A stretch of 52,359 nt of DNA from CAYRFF01 sp964436125 (GCA_964436125.1 CAYTBT010000022.1:1-52359), one strand, 5' to 3'; positions 26,239-35,775 are shown, counted from the stretch's first letter. Notes: generated from the letters alone by a model not told the origin. Made by a program: numbers and translations.

Positions 26239-26655
26239 ATGTCGTTTATTAAAGATTTTAAGAGCTTTTTAATGAAAGGTGATCTAGTAGCGATGGCTAC
26301 GGCCTTTGTAATAGCACTCGCATTTAAAGCGATAATAACGTCTATGGTTAATGATTTAATCATGCCTATTGTCGGTGTATTGACAGGAGGCACAGACTTT
26401 ACTCAGAAGTTCATTGCATTGGACGGAGGGAATTATGAGACTTTGAAAGCAGCTCAAGATGCAGGAGCGGCTATTATTACTTATGGAAATCTGATTCAAG
26501 CAATTATAAATTTTGTGATTATTGCATTTTTTATATTTGTCGTAATCAGACAATATGAAAAGCTCAAAAAGAAAGAGGAGGAAGCTCCGGCCGGTCCTAC
26601 TCAAGAGCAATTGCTTACAGAGATCCGCGATGAGCTGAAGAGCAAGAATGCATAA
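26239..26655 (+). CDS. mscL: large-conductance mechanosensitive channel
   Basis: 138 residues, normal length. The N-terminal amphipathic helix MSFIKDFKSFLMKGDLVAMA leads into TM1 (TAFVIALAFKAIITSMVNDLIMP). A periplasmic loop is followed by TM2 (YGNLIQAIINFVIIAFFIFVV) and a charged C-terminal bundle (EQLLTEIRDEL). It acts as a last-resort osmotic safety valve. It has its own promoter and is divergent from mscS, so two classes of tension channel are neighbours. Confidence 0.95.
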   Translation: MSFIKDFKSFLMKGDLVAMATAFVIALAFKAIITSMVNDLIMPIVGVLTGGTDFTQKFIALDGGNYETLKAAQDAGAAIITYGNLIQAIINFVIIAFFIFVVIRQYEKLKKKEEEAPAGPTQEQLLTEIRDELKSKNA

Positions 26656-26960
26656 AGAATGTTGTTTAACAGCACGGGCTTGAAGAACGTGTAATCAGAA
26701 TATGGACATGATCCTGCATGCGATTGAATGCAATGTACTTTATTGCAATGGGAATGCTATGTATCACTTTTAAGCCGACATAAATGTTATAATCCCTTTT
26801 ATTCTGAGACATAAGAGCGAATTTTAAAGCAGTGGTTAAGGGATGGAAATACGTTTTGCCATGAGCAATATTTATGACTTAAGTCTCCTATTGCTATGTC
26901 TTCTCTCAGAAAATCCTTAGTTTCGTTTCTTTCAAATTATAAATTTGCCATACAGGAAAT
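26656..26960. other. intergenic region before the aminopeptidase
   Basis: 305 bp with no gene. TAAATTTG at 26940-26947 is a possible -7 box, but a -33 match is lacking and the start codon is only 14 bp away. Confidence 0.4.
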
Positions 26961-28844
26961 ATGAGAAACCATCTTATCGGATTATTGGCAGGATTAAGCT
27001 TATGCCTTTTTGCCTGTATAGACAGCCCACAAAACGATGGAACAATGGATAAAAACAATTCTAGTCAGCATGCCGTTGCGGACATGCACTCACAGTCCAA
27101 TGCACTTCAGATTCACCCGGAGCATCTATCCCTTGATATCGCTGTGGATTTTGATAAACGTCGGATAAGCGGTAGCGCTACATGGGATATTAAGCCTGAT
27201 GAAGGAGTAGAATATGCAATTTTTGATACCTGGGATCTAGATATCGATAGTGTAGAATATCCCGATGGAAGCAATGCAGATTATGAGCTGGAAAAAGCAG
27301 ATCCTATTATGGGCTCTGCATTGAAAATCCATCTAGAACCTGGTACAGAAAAGGTAAAAATATACTATAAAACGGGGGATGATGCAACTGCACTTCAGTG
27401 GTTGAATCCCACGCAGACATTTAGGAAGGAATCGCCCTTTCTTTATACGCAGAGCGAGTCAATATTTGCCCGTTCATGGGTTCCTTGTCCGGATGGACCC
27501 GGATATCGGTTTACCTACGATGCAAGGGTGAAAGTACCCGAAGGGCTACTGGCCTTGATGAGTGCTGAAAATCCGCAAGAGATCAATGAATCCGGTGTTT
27601 ATCATTTTACAATGGAACAAGCTATCCCGGCATACTTGCTAGCCCTTGCAGTAGGAGATATCGCATTTAAAGCCATAGATGAGCGCACCGGTGTATATGC
27701 AGAACCGGCAATACTGGATAAAGCATGGAATGAATTCAACGATATAGGTGCCATGGTTGATACCGCAGAAGCCCTGTACGGTGATTATCGATGGGGGCGA
27801 TATGATGTCATTGTATTGCCTTCCGGCTTCCCGATGGGTGGCATGGAGAATCCGCGTTTGACATTCTGTACGCCGACTATTCTCGCCGGGGATAAATCCC
27901 TTGTGAACCTCATCGCTCACGAGCTTGCACATAGCTGGAGTGGCAACCTTGTTACCAATGCTACATGGGAAGATTTCTGGCTTAACGAGGGCTTCACCGT
28001 CTATTTTGAGCGCCGGATTACAGAGGCCATGCACGGGAAAGAATACGTGGCTATGCTGTGGGACCTCGGAGCTAAAGACCTCAAAGCCGATGTTGAAAGG
28101 ATAGGAGAGAATAGCGAGGATACCTGGTTGAAAATTAAGCTCCAAGGACGTCATCCCGGAGTAGGTTTTACCGATATCCCTTATGAAAAAGGTGCTGCTC
28201 TATTGTTGTTGATAGAACAGACTGTTGGCCGCGTGAGAATTGATGAGTTCCTCAATAAATATTTTGATGAGCATGCTTTTCAGTCTATGTCCACGGAAAA
28301 ATTCTTGAAATATCTGAATGAAAATCTCCTTGACGGTCACGAGGATTGGAAAAAAGCGATTAATATCGATGCCTGGGTCTATGGACCGGGAATACCCGAG
28401 AATATGCCTCGTGTGGAAAATGTGAGATTTGAACAGGTGGATAATCAGGTTTCTGCTTATCTCAATGGCACTCCGGCCGCCGATCTTGAAACAGATAACT
28501 GGAGTACTTATGAGTGGATGCATCTCTTAGGAGAATTACCTGAAGATCTTAGCTTTGCGCAAATGAAAGAGCTCGACAAGGCTTTTAAATTTACAGCTAC
28601 GGGGAATAGTGAAATCGCAGATATGTGGTTCTTGCACGCAATCCAATCGGATTATACGCCTGCTTTTCCCACGATGAAGCAATTTCTTTATGTGACAGGA
28701 AGAGTGAAATTCCTCGAGCCACTTTACAAGGAAATGGTAAAATCCGATAAAGGCCGGGAGATGGCTAGGGAAATTTACGATGTCGCAAGACCTAATTATC
28801 ATCCGCTTGCTCAGAAGGCAATTGATAAAATCGTATTGAAATAA
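26961..28844 (+). CDS. M1-family metallo-aminopeptidase, lipoprotein
   Basis: 627 residues resembling leukotriene-A4-hydrolase-type aminopeptidases. The signal peptide has a lipobox-like end (LSLCLFAC, Cys19), so it is probably membrane-anchored in the periplasm. The exopeptidase motif PMGGMENPRLTF lies near residue 294. The zinc site HELAHSWSGN near 320 is followed 18 residues on by the third ligand in NEGFTVYFERR (HEXXH-X18-E). A C-terminal helical domain as in LTA4H closes the chain. Expected to remove N-terminal residues from peptides taken up as nutrients. Confidence 0.92.
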   Translation: MRNHLIGLLAGLSLCLFACIDSPQNDGTMDKNNSSQHAVADMHSQSNALQIHPEHLSLDIAVDFDKRRISGSATWDIKPDEGVEYAIFDTWDLDIDSVEYPDGSNADYELEKADPIMGSALKIHLEPGTEKVKIYYKTGDDATALQWLNPTQTFRKESPFLYTQSESIFARSWVPCPDGPGYRFTYDARVKVPEGLLALMSAENPQEINESGVYHFTMEQAIPAYLLALAVGDIAFKAIDERTGVYAEPAILDKAWNEFNDIGAMVDTAEALYGDYRWGRYDVIVLPSGFPMGGMENPRLTFCTPTILAGDKSLVNLIAHELAHSWSGNLVTNATWEDFWLNEGFTVYFERRITEAMHGKEYVAMLWDLGAKDLKADVERIGENSEDTWLKIKLQGRHPGVGFTDIPYEKGAALLLLIEQTVGRVRIDEFLNKYFDEHAFQSMSTEKFLKYLNENLLDGHEDWKKAINIDAWVYGPGIPENMPRVENVRFEQVDNQVSAYLNGTPAADLETDNWSTYEWMHLLGELPEDLSFAQMKELDKAFKFTATGNSEIADMWFLHAIQSDYTPAFPTMKQFLYVTGRVKFLEPLYKEMVKSDKGREMAREIYDVARPNYHPLAQKAIDKIVLK

Positions 28845-28915
28845 AGGGACTTATTCTTCTTCCAGAGCCTCCGGAGGATACCAGATTTTTGTGCCCCTTA
28901 CGCGTGCAAATTTTG

Positions 28916-29389
28916 TCAGCTTTTCCTTTTGACTTTTTTCATAGAAAAGATATCTATAGGTTCATAAGCTCGGATAATCATTGCATCGCCGATTAAAGAT
29001 CGGTGGCATCGCCATGGAAGGACTTCAGCACACATAATTGCTGTCCTGGCTCTATCAACAATCCCTATCAAGGTTTTTAATCCATCCTTAAATTCTGTTG
29101 TCTGCATATAATCTGCATATCCCCTGAAAGATTTATTGTGCCATGCTTTATTGATTGAGTCCTTGGTCGTATGCCTTAAACCACCGAGCTCTTTCAGGTG
29201 TATATAAGAAATCCCATTCTCCTCAAGCACAGGAGCAAGATTTTCTTTGTTAAAATGTGGAAGCCTCTCTGAACCGGGTAGAGAACGCACATCGACGAGA
29301 GCTTCAATTTTGTAGTGCAGGAGTATTGCAATGAATTCATCAATGCTTCTGGTAGAATGCCCTATCGTGTAGAATTTCTTTCCTTTCAT
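28916..29389 (-). CDS. DUF488-family protein
   Basis: 157 residues, uncharacterised family. The N-terminus KFYTIGHSTRSIDEFIAIL and LVDVRSLPGSERLPHFN are the family hallmarks. CAEVLPWRCHRSLIGDAM near residue 120 has the conserved cysteine, arginine and histidine that suggest a catalytic or nucleotide-binding site. No function can be assigned. Its ATG is abutted by a 45-bp perfect hairpin (29390-29434) and shows no Shine-Dalgarno-like site. Confidence 0.85.
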   Translation of the reverse strand: MKGKKFYTIGHSTRSIDEFIAILLHYKIEALVDVRSLPGSERLPHFNKENLAPVLEENGISYIHLKELGGLRHTTKDSINKAWHNKSFRGYADYMQTTEFKDGLKTLIGIVDRARTAIMCAEVLPWRCHRSLIGDAMIIRAYEPIDIFSMKKVKRKS

Positions 29390-29434
29390 GTTAAGTCAAT
29401 GCCTGGAAGCTTCGCTTCCAGGCATTGACTTAAC
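29390..29434. promoter_or_regulatory. perfect 21-bp-stem hairpin abutting the DUF488 start codon
   Basis: GTTAAGTCAATGCCTGGAAGC, loop TTC, then its exact reverse complement. The hairpin ends at the base before the ATG on the minus strand, so in mRNA it would occupy the whole ribosome-binding region. It could be a terminator, a translation block or an inserted palindrome. Confidence 0.8.
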
Positions 29435-29658
29435 AATAATTCCACTTCATCTGTTTGAAGGATGTTATTACGAAGACAATGAATATTGTAGTATTTTACA
29501 ATTCCCGTAGGCCTGTAGCGGAACATCATTGATTTTGTCGGGACAATGCTAATCTATATCTTATTGCATTGCGTTCAAGTACATCGAAACTTAAGGATGA
29601 AATAGAAAAATCATAAGAAACGGAAAAACCTTCTTAGGGAATAAGCATTTTTATTATA
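29435..29658. other. intergenic region left of MITE copy 2
   Basis: No gene recognised between the DUF488 hairpin and the MITE-like element. Confidence 0.4.
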
Positions 29659-29831
29659 GCCAAAACGTGCAATAGAAATGCAAAAGGAAGTGCAAAAGCC
29701 ACAGAAGACAAGGGCTCGCGCAAGAATTTGGCTCGGAATCGTAGTAAGACTACGGTGAGAACCAAATTCGAGCAAGTGCTTGTATTCAAAGGCTTTTGTG
29801 CTTATCTTCAATTTCTAATGCATGATTTGGG
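29659..29831 (+). mobile_element. MITE-like element, copy 2 (173 bp, no insert)
   Basis: Imperfect terminal inverted repeats of about 21 bp (18 of 21 paired in copy 3; ends CCAAAACGTGCAATAG... and ...CATGATTTGGG). It is flanked by a 5-bp direct repeat TTATA (29654-29658 and 29832-29836), as expected of a transposition target duplication. The interior is itself an imperfect hairpin centred on CGTAGTaagACTACG. Apart from the first base it matches copy 3 throughout, but lacks that copy's 53-bp insertion. The methyltransferase start lies 24 bp beyond its end. Confidence 0.8.
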
Positions 29832-29855
29832 TTATATCAGTAAAGAGAATAAATC

Positions 29856-30476
29856 ATGGAGCACGACGGTATAGACTATTCATCAATTATAGAACAATCA
29901 CTGATGAGGCAATTTTGGGAACGGCACTGGCAAGATGGTGATACAGGCTGGGATATCGGATATCCATCACCTGCGCTTGTAGAATATATGGATCAATACG
30001 AGAATAAAGATGCCGCTATCCTTATTCCGGGTTGTGGTAATGCCTATGAAGCTGAATATCTCATCGAAAATGATTTTATGGATATTACACTGCTTGATAT
30101 TTCTGCAACTGCCGTTGAAAAAACTAAGGAGAAGTTCAGCATCTCTCCCAATGTCGATGTAATATGTGCTGATTTCTTTGCTCATAAAGGTGAATACGAC
30201 TTGATTCTGGAACAGACATTCTTCTGTGCATTGGATCCAAGGAAGAGAGAAAAATATGTAAAACATACAGCAGAACTCCTAAAAGAAGACGGCAAACTCG
30301 TCGGATTACTGTTTAATAAAGAATTCGGAAATGATGTGCCGCCATTCGGAGGCACAGAAGAAGAGTACAGAAAGCTCTTTGAACCGCGATTTAACATACG
30401 CAAGATGGAAGAAGCATACAATAGCATAAAGCCGAGACAAGGCAGTGAACTATTTATGATTCTCGAGAAAAAATAA
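29856..30476 (+). CDS. TPMT-family SAM-dependent methyltransferase
   Basis: Class I methyltransferase of the thiopurine-methyltransferase family, 206 residues. FWERHWQDGDTGWDIGYPSPA near residue 20 is the family N-terminus. The SAM loop is LIPGCGNAYEAEYL near 56, followed by LLDISATAVEK and ICADFF. LEQTFFCALDP near 115 and FNKEFGNDVPPFGGTEEEY near 150 are also typical. Bacterial relatives methylate thiols, selenium or tellurium compounds; the substrate here is unknown. A second possible start is Met17 (MRQFWERH). A MITE-like element ends 24 bp upstream, so its promoter must lie in or before that element. Confidence 0.88.
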   Translation: MEHDGIDYSSIIEQSLMRQFWERHWQDGDTGWDIGYPSPALVEYMDQYENKDAAILIPGCGNAYEAEYLIENDFMDITLLDISATAVEKTKEKFSISPNVDVICADFFAHKGEYDLILEQTFFCALDPRKREKYVKHTAELLKEDGKLVGLLFNKEFGNDVPPFGGTEEEYRKLFEPRFNIRKMEEAYNSIKPRQGSELFMILEKK

Positions 30477-30502
30477 GCAGAAAAGACCGATTTAGGTCGA
30501 GA

Positions 30503-31318
30503 CTATTGCGTAGATTCAAGGATGAGTTGAGCGACACCTTCAGGATCATACCACATAGGAACATGCCCCCAGCCATTGGGCTCGACAATAAGCGTCTGCG
30601 AGGGCAATTCTTCAAATGTACGATTACCGGCAAGCAAGATATAATCCCGTGTTCCATAGGCAATAGTTATGGGAATATCAAGCTCTTTACCTCCGGTAAA
30701 ATAGCCGGTATTGCGGTACGTTTCTTTAAATGCTGTTGAACTAGCAAGTGTATCTGCCAGTTTAATTGCATCTTCCGATGGCATCTGACTGCAGCCCGGA
30801 GAAACCGGAATGGTCAGGAGTATTTCCCGGAGTAGGGGGATTTTCAAGAGATTGTGAACCAGGAAAGCCGGTAAAAGCTTAGCCGAATAGAGCAGGATAT
30901 TCAGAACAGTATTTACATATAAAGTATGGCTATTTTTCCATAGGCCGGCGGGAGAAATACCTAGAACACTCCTCGCAATGCCTTGTTTAGCAGCTTCAAG
31001 GGCAATATAGCCTCCCAGGGAATTACCGACGATATCTACAGGCTCCGTGATGCCGATTTGCCTAAGCGTCTCTTTCAATGATGCGGCTAGATGAGGCATC
31101 GTAGGGATACGATTGCCCGGAAGTGGTGGCGTAGCACCGAATCCCGGAATATCAAATGCCAATATGTGCCGCTTTTCTGCGAGTTTGCCGATTACCGGAT
31201 TCCAGGCTATGTGAGACATGCCGATACCGTGGAGAAGGATAAGTGGACGTCCGGAGCCGCGTTCCACATAATACCACATATACTCTGGTGGTCCACTCTT
31301 GTTATTGCCACTTTTCAT
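30503..31318 (-). CDS. alpha/beta hydrolase
   Basis: 271 residues. LILLHGIGMSHIAWNPVI gives the oxyanion region, FDIPGFGATPP follows, and the nucleophile elbow is GNSLGGYIALEAA near residue 102. The acid lies in YGTRDYIL and the histidine in NGWGHVPMW near 253. No signal peptide. The substrate cannot be told from sequence. Convergent with the methyltransferase gene (26-bp gap). Confidence 0.85.
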   Translation of the reverse strand: MKSGNNKSGPPEYMWYYVERGSGRPLILLHGIGMSHIAWNPVIGKLAEKRHILAFDIPGFGATPPLPGNRIPTMPHLAASLKETLRQIGITEPVDIVGNSLGGYIALEAAKQGIARSVLGISPAGLWKNSHTLYVNTVLNILLYSAKLLPAFLVHNLLKIPLLREILLTIPVSPGCSQMPSEDAIKLADTLASSTAFKETYRNTGYFTGGKELDIPITIAYGTRDYILLAGNRTFEELPSQTLIVEPNGWGHVPMWYDPEGVAQLILESTQ

Positions 31319-31639
31319 CAGATAATACTTAGGAAATACTGCCTAATCATTGCTGAAATCCCTACTCTTGTACCGGGATTCTATCGTCAGTAGAAGAAAT
31401 TGTAACATGCAATTCTTAAGCAAGAATGCAAGAATCAATTGAATGCGCAAAGTAGTGAGCTTTGAGGAAAAATTCTAATTCCAGCACAGTTAATACAAGT
31501 ACTCCATTGCTTTGAAATATGGTTTTCTGAAATGGAATAGCCACAGCCGATTCTCAGCTAGAGCTTATCTCACCTGCTGATTCAACGCGCTATACAAGAC
31601 CTTTGTCTTCTTCGTTGGACAAGAAGCATAGTCGTTCAT
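31319..31639. other. intergenic region between two hydrolase genes
   Basis: 321 bp with no gene or repeat recognised; the plus-strand ORF 31091-31393 is antisense to the hydrolase. Confidence 0.4.
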
Positions 31640-32488
31640 TTATACCTGATAAGCTACATATAATCCAAAGAAATCCGCAAGAGCTTGCGCTACTTCATCC
31701 CATTTGCCGGACTCAGGGAACTTATGGCTTGCGCCTCTGATAAGCTTATATTCATGCGGGATTTTCTTGTCTTCGAGCATCTGGTTATAAGCATCATATT
31801 GTGCAATTCCCGCATCCGGAAATGCCTCGTCATATTCCGCTCGTATATTTATGATAGGTTTTGCTTTGTCACTATGAGCAGTATACCATAAAGGACTAAA
31901 TTTGTCAAATTCTACTTTATTCTCATTGATAGGCTCAAGGCCTACGGCCCGATAAAAAACTTCTACCATCAAAGGGTTTAAAAACTGAACTTGTGACTCA
32001 TCCTCATACGAGGTGTTCAACATTCCGGCGACGTTTCCTATGACAGAAATCAAGGAAGAATTGGGGAAAGTCCCATTGCCATAGAGAATAGCAAGCGTAG
32101 CACCTGCGCTATGCCCGTAAATTGCCCATTTTTCCCTGCTTAGGTTCCATTCCCGGGATTTCTTGAAAACATAAGCCAGTGCAGCGTCAATATCTGCCAA
32201 CTGATCCTTCATTTTTACCTTGCTCTGCAGATGCGGAATAGGTGTTTCATATAAACCCGTAGCATCAATAAGCCTGTAATTCATATTGATTACAGCGTAA
32301 CCGTTCCTGACAAGGGCCATAACGCTGGCATTGAGGTCTTCTTTCTTCCCCTTGAAAAGTCGGCCACCGTGAATTGCAAGTACAACAGGAAGCTTATGTC
32401 CGGCCGTGGAAGGGATATAGATATCCATCTTCTGCCGTTGATGTGAACCATAAGATATATCGATGAGGCTCTTGTGTGTAGATGGCAT
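31640..32488 (-). CDS. alpha/beta hydrolase, HSL/BD-FAE esterase type
   Basis: 282 residues. VVLAIHGGRLFKGKKED near residue 35 carries the oxyanion-hole HGG. The nucleophile is AIYGHSAGATLAILYG near 120, with aspartate in AEYDEAFPD and histidine in GASHKFPE near 260. INMNYRLID is typical of carboxylesterase/lipase relatives of the hormone-sensitive-lipase group. No signal peptide, so cytosolic. Substrate unknown. Confidence 0.85.
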   Translation of the reverse strand: MPSTHKSLIDISYGSHQRQKMDIYIPSTAGHKLPVVLAIHGGRLFKGKKEDLNASVMALVRNGYAVINMNYRLIDATGLYETPIPHLQSKVKMKDQLADIDAALAYVFKKSREWNLSREKWAIYGHSAGATLAILYGNGTFPNSSLISVIGNVAGMLNTSYEDESQVQFLNPLMVEVFYRAVGLEPINENKVEFDKFSPLWYTAHSDKAKPIINIRAEYDEAFPDAGIAQYDAYNQMLEDKKIPHEYKLIRGASHKFPESGKWDEVAQALADFFGLYVAYQV

Positions 32489-33011
32489 AAAGCTTATTTT
32501 GCTGATTTGTTAAGTGAGACTTTAGCTTATTCAATTGTCACTTTTGTCCCCTTCCCGGTTGATAACTCATGGGAATATTCTTCACTCTTATCCGGAGTAG
32601 TAAAATATCTCACATTGTAAAATCACCGGACCTTGATAATTTCTGAATTTCAAGGCAAATATAGCTTTTCTCAAGCACAAGCCAAGGGAATAGCGATGTC
32701 ATCGCCCACATCATCCAATACGCCGGAGCCGCACACAGTAGAAAATGAAGTTGACTGAATAAAGATTAATATAAGCGTAGCTTATATTAAACCATTGATA
32801 CTAAATGTAACGATGATGAGAGATGCTCCTAGGGCGGACTTAAGACCGAACTCTCCGGACTGTAGTTTGATATTATCCCGTGAAAACAAGCATATTCTCC
32901 CCTGAAATCAAATGTTAACCATTTGGTAACATAGAATCTTCACTTGCCTGAGGGTAAAATGTCACCTTTGTGCACAGAAAACAGATAGACCAATAAAAAC
33001 TAAATAGAATT
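32489..33011. other. divergent intergenic region upstream of the phosphate transporter
   Basis: No gene. It contains an AT-rich hairpin (32766-32790: TTAATATAAGC-GTA-GCTTATATTAA) whose TAAGCGTAGCTTA core is shared with the terminator at 35776-35814, and the Pho-box-like site at 32913-32930. Confidence 0.55.
32913..32930 (+). promoter_or_regulatory. Pho-box-like direct repeat
   Basis: TGTTAAC-CATT-TGGTAAC: two 7-bp repeats differing at one base with a 4-bp spacer (11-bp period), the geometry of a PhoB half-site pair. It lies about 80 bp before the PiT transporter start. It can also be read as an inverted repeat, so the assignment is inference. Confidence 0.45.
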
Positions 33012-35270
33012 ATGGAAAACCCATATATAATAATGCTCGGGATTCTGGTTATTCTCGCAATAGCCGACCTCATTGTCGGAGTAAGCAATGATGCAGTGAA
33101 TTTCCTCAATTCCGCCGTCGGATCTCGAGCAGTTTCCTTCCGCACAATTCTTATTGTAGCAAGTATAGGTATTGCTGTAGGTGCAATTTTTTCAAGTGGA
33201 ATGATGGAAGTGGCCAGGAAGGGGATATTTAATCCCGGTGAGTTTTACTTTGATGAGATTATGATCATATTTATAGCCGTAATGATAGCTGACGTCCTGT
33301 TATTGGACTTCTTTAATACACTTGGCCTGCCTACATCGACGACGGTATCGATAGTATTTGATCTCTTGGGTGCCTCGGTAGCGATAGGCTTATTGAAGAT
33401 TTTTACAGAGGGAGCCGGAAGTGGAATCGGAGACGTCTTCACCTATATTAATACGAGTAAGGCGACAATGATAATCGTAGCGATATTTTTATCCGTCGCA
33501 CTGGCTTTTACCGTCGGTGTCATAGTGCAATATATCTCTCGCCTGATATTCACCTTTCAATTCAAGAAAAAGTTAAAGTATTTCGGCGCGATTTTCGGTG
33601 GAGTAGCCTTAACGGCAATTTCCTTTTACATTGTCTTCAAGGGGATGAAAGATATGACATTTATATCGGATGGTGTAAAAGACTTTATCAGCAATAATAC
33701 CTTACTTATCATCGGAATGAATCTAGTTTTCTGGACTTTGCTTGCGCAAATGTTGATGTCGGTATTCAAGATCAATATCCTGAAAGTTATCATTGTCGTC
33801 GGAACATTTGCTCTAGCGCTCGCCTTTGCGGGGAACGATCTCGTGAATTTTATCGGTGTACCGATAGCCGCCTGGCAGTCTTTGAGTTTCTGGAGCGCCT
33901 CCGGAATTGCTGCACCGGATTTCTCCATGAGTGTATTATCGGGGGAAGTCCACACACCGACGATTTTCCTGGTAATTGCCGGCTTAATCATGGTACTCGC
34001 ACTATGGTTTTCTTCCAAGGCGCGCCACGTAATGGATACGGAGTTGAGCCTTGCCAGACAAGGAGAAGGAAAGGAGAAGTTTAAGCCGACTTTCCTGTCG
34101 CGGACAATTGTGCGTTATTCTATAGCTGCAGGCGATGCAATAAGTGTATTTCTCCCTACATCGGTACAGGAAACTATTGAACGACAATTTCAGAAACCAA
34201 AGCCCGTACCCAAGGAGAAACGCATTGACGCACCGATGTTTGATATGGTACGTGCATCGGTGAACCTCGTTGTAGCAAGTATTTTGATTTCCATCGGGAC
34301 CAATTACCAGCTGCCCTTATCTACTACCTATGTAACTTTTATGGTTGCAATGGGTACTTCACTTGCCGACCGCGCATGGGACAGGGAAAGCGCAGTGTAT
34401 CGTGTAGCCGGTGTATTTAACGTTATCGGCGGCTGGTTCCTCACAGCTATAGGAGCTTTTATCGGAGCGGGAATTATTGCTACGCTTATCTGGTTCGGTG
34501 GGATATGGATGGTGCTTGCACTTGCAGCCGGAGTAGCAATTATGATGATAAGCAGTGCACTTTCACATACGAGGAAGATGAAAAAAGAAAAAAGCAAGAA
34601 GCGATTTACACGGAAAAGTATTCTTACGGCCAAGGAAATAATGGGTAGAACATCGGACAATATCTCGAGTGTATTAAATGGTATCATCAAGCGGTATGGT
34701 AAAGTATTGAAACACCTGGCGGACCAGGATTTGCGGAAGCTAAAGAGGGATAAAAAGAAGATTACTATCCTTGAGGATGAGGCCGAAGAGTTGAAAGCAG
34801 AGATATTTTATATCTTGAAAACGGTGAAAAATGGATCGGTGGAAGCCGGTGAATTTTATGTCCTGATCTCGGATTATCTCGATCAGATGGTGCGTTCCCT
34901 GTCGCGGATTATACGGAGCAGTCATAAACATGTGAATAATCAACATAAGTCACTGAAGCAATTTCAGGTCGATGACCTTAAGGTGATTTCCGGAGAATTG
35001 AACGACTTATTTGAGCAGCTGCACGAGATATTTGATGAATATGAATTCAGAGACATTGAACGACTTCGGGAAGAAATTAAAGATCTGCTGGAGGAGGTTT
35101 ATGAAATGATTCACGATCATATCAGGTATATCAGAGAATCGGAAGATAGTGCCAGAAATACCAAGTTGTATTTTGGACTGCTCCTCGAGACCAAAAATCT
35201 GCTGGAATCAACCAAGGAACTGCTGAAACTTTTCCAGGGTTATTACATGGAAGCGCGGAGCGAGTTCTGA
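33012..35270 (+). CDS. PiT-family inorganic phosphate transporter with PhoU-like C-terminal domain
   Basis: 752 residues. Both PiT signatures are present: GVSNDAVNFLNSA near residue 23 and AFAGNDLVNFIGVP near 272, each in a hydrophobic half of the transporter, plus LPLSTTYVTFMVAMGTSLADRAW. After about residue 530 the chain is charged and helical (KRFTRKSILTAKEIMGR, then a PhoU-like bundle to 752). Family function is Pi (or metal-phosphate) uptake driven by H+ or Na+. A Pho-box-like site precedes it. Confidence 0.92.
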   Translation: MENPYIIMLGILVILAIADLIVGVSNDAVNFLNSAVGSRAVSFRTILIVASIGIAVGAIFSSGMMEVARKGIFNPGEFYFDEIMIIFIAVMIADVLLLDFFNTLGLPTSTTVSIVFDLLGASVAIGLLKIFTEGAGSGIGDVFTYINTSKATMIIVAIFLSVALAFTVGVIVQYISRLIFTFQFKKKLKYFGAIFGGVALTAISFYIVFKGMKDMTFISDGVKDFISNNTLLIIGMNLVFWTLLAQMLMSVFKINILKVIIVVGTFALALAFAGNDLVNFIGVPIAAWQSLSFWSASGIAAPDFSMSVLSGEVHTPTIFLVIAGLIMVLALWFSSKARHVMDTELSLARQGEGKEKFKPTFLSRTIVRYSIAAGDAISVFLPTSVQETIERQFQKPKPVPKEKRIDAPMFDMVRASVNLVVASILISIGTNYQLPLSTTYVTFMVAMGTSLADRAWDRESAVYRVAGVFNVIGGWFLTAIGAFIGAGIIATLIWFGGIWMVLALAAGVAIMMISSALSHTRKMKKEKSKKRFTRKSILTAKEIMGRTSDNISSVLNGIIKRYGKVLKHLADQDLRKLKRDKKKITILEDEAEELKAEIFYILKTVKNGSVEAGEFYVLISDYLDQMVRSLSRIIRSSHKHVNNQHKSLKQFQVDDLKVISGELNDLFEQLHEIFDEYEFRDIERLREEIKDLLEEVYEMIHDHIRYIRESEDSARNTKLYFGLLLETKNLLESTKELLKLFQGYYMEARSEF

Positions 35271-35386
35271 TAGAAGGTATTTCGCATATTTTGGGTCATA
35301 TTCTGAGGGATTGATGTTTACATCTTCTTGAAGAGCAATACTAATTCATAAAGTGAGCAATGTCTATTTTAATAAAAAGAAAATCC

Positions 35387-35716
35387 ATGAAAAACGTCAG
35401 ATTATTTAACTTGATTCTAGCAATAGGGATAATAATTGTAATCAATGCCTGTCAGAAAGAGGATGATAAGACCTATAGATGTTCAGACTTTGTTTACAGT
35501 GAGGAGATTGCGGATGAGGCTCAAGCACTTTCTGAAGCTACTCAAAATTATTCACAAGATCCGACACCTGTGAACTGCAGAGCATATCGAGATGCTTATC
35601 GTGAATATATTGACGAACTTAAGAGCTTTGAAAGTTGTATAGCACCGTCGCAGAGGCAAATGTGGGAGCAGAATATAGAGGATGCTGAGAAAGCCCTGGA
35701 GGAAATGGATTGCTGA
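35387..35716 (+). CDS. small lipoprotein of unknown function
   Basis: From ATG 35387 (MKNVRLFNLILAIGII) the protein is about 109 residues with a lipoprotein signal ending VINACQK. The mature part is acidic and helical with three further cysteines (RCSDF, VNCRAYRDAY, ESCIAPS and the final MDC), which could form disulphides in the periplasm. An upstream ATG at 35360 would add nine residues before the charged N-region and is less likely. No family recognised. Confidence 0.7.
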   Translation: MKNVRLFNLILAIGIIIVINACQKEDDKTYRCSDFVYSEEIADEAQALSEATQNYSQDPTPVNCRAYRDAYREYIDELKSFESCIAPSQRQMWEQNIEDAEKALEEMDC

Positions 35717-35775
35717 TGGATTCTTCTGGTATGGATAATTGTGTCTGGAAGTTCACTTGAACACAGGAGAAATGA

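Noticed and set aside
29611..29811. 66-residue ORF shared with 51278-51511
   Set aside because: Both lie inside the MITE-like element and differ only through the 53-bp insertion; the shared peptide reflects the repeat, not a protein family.
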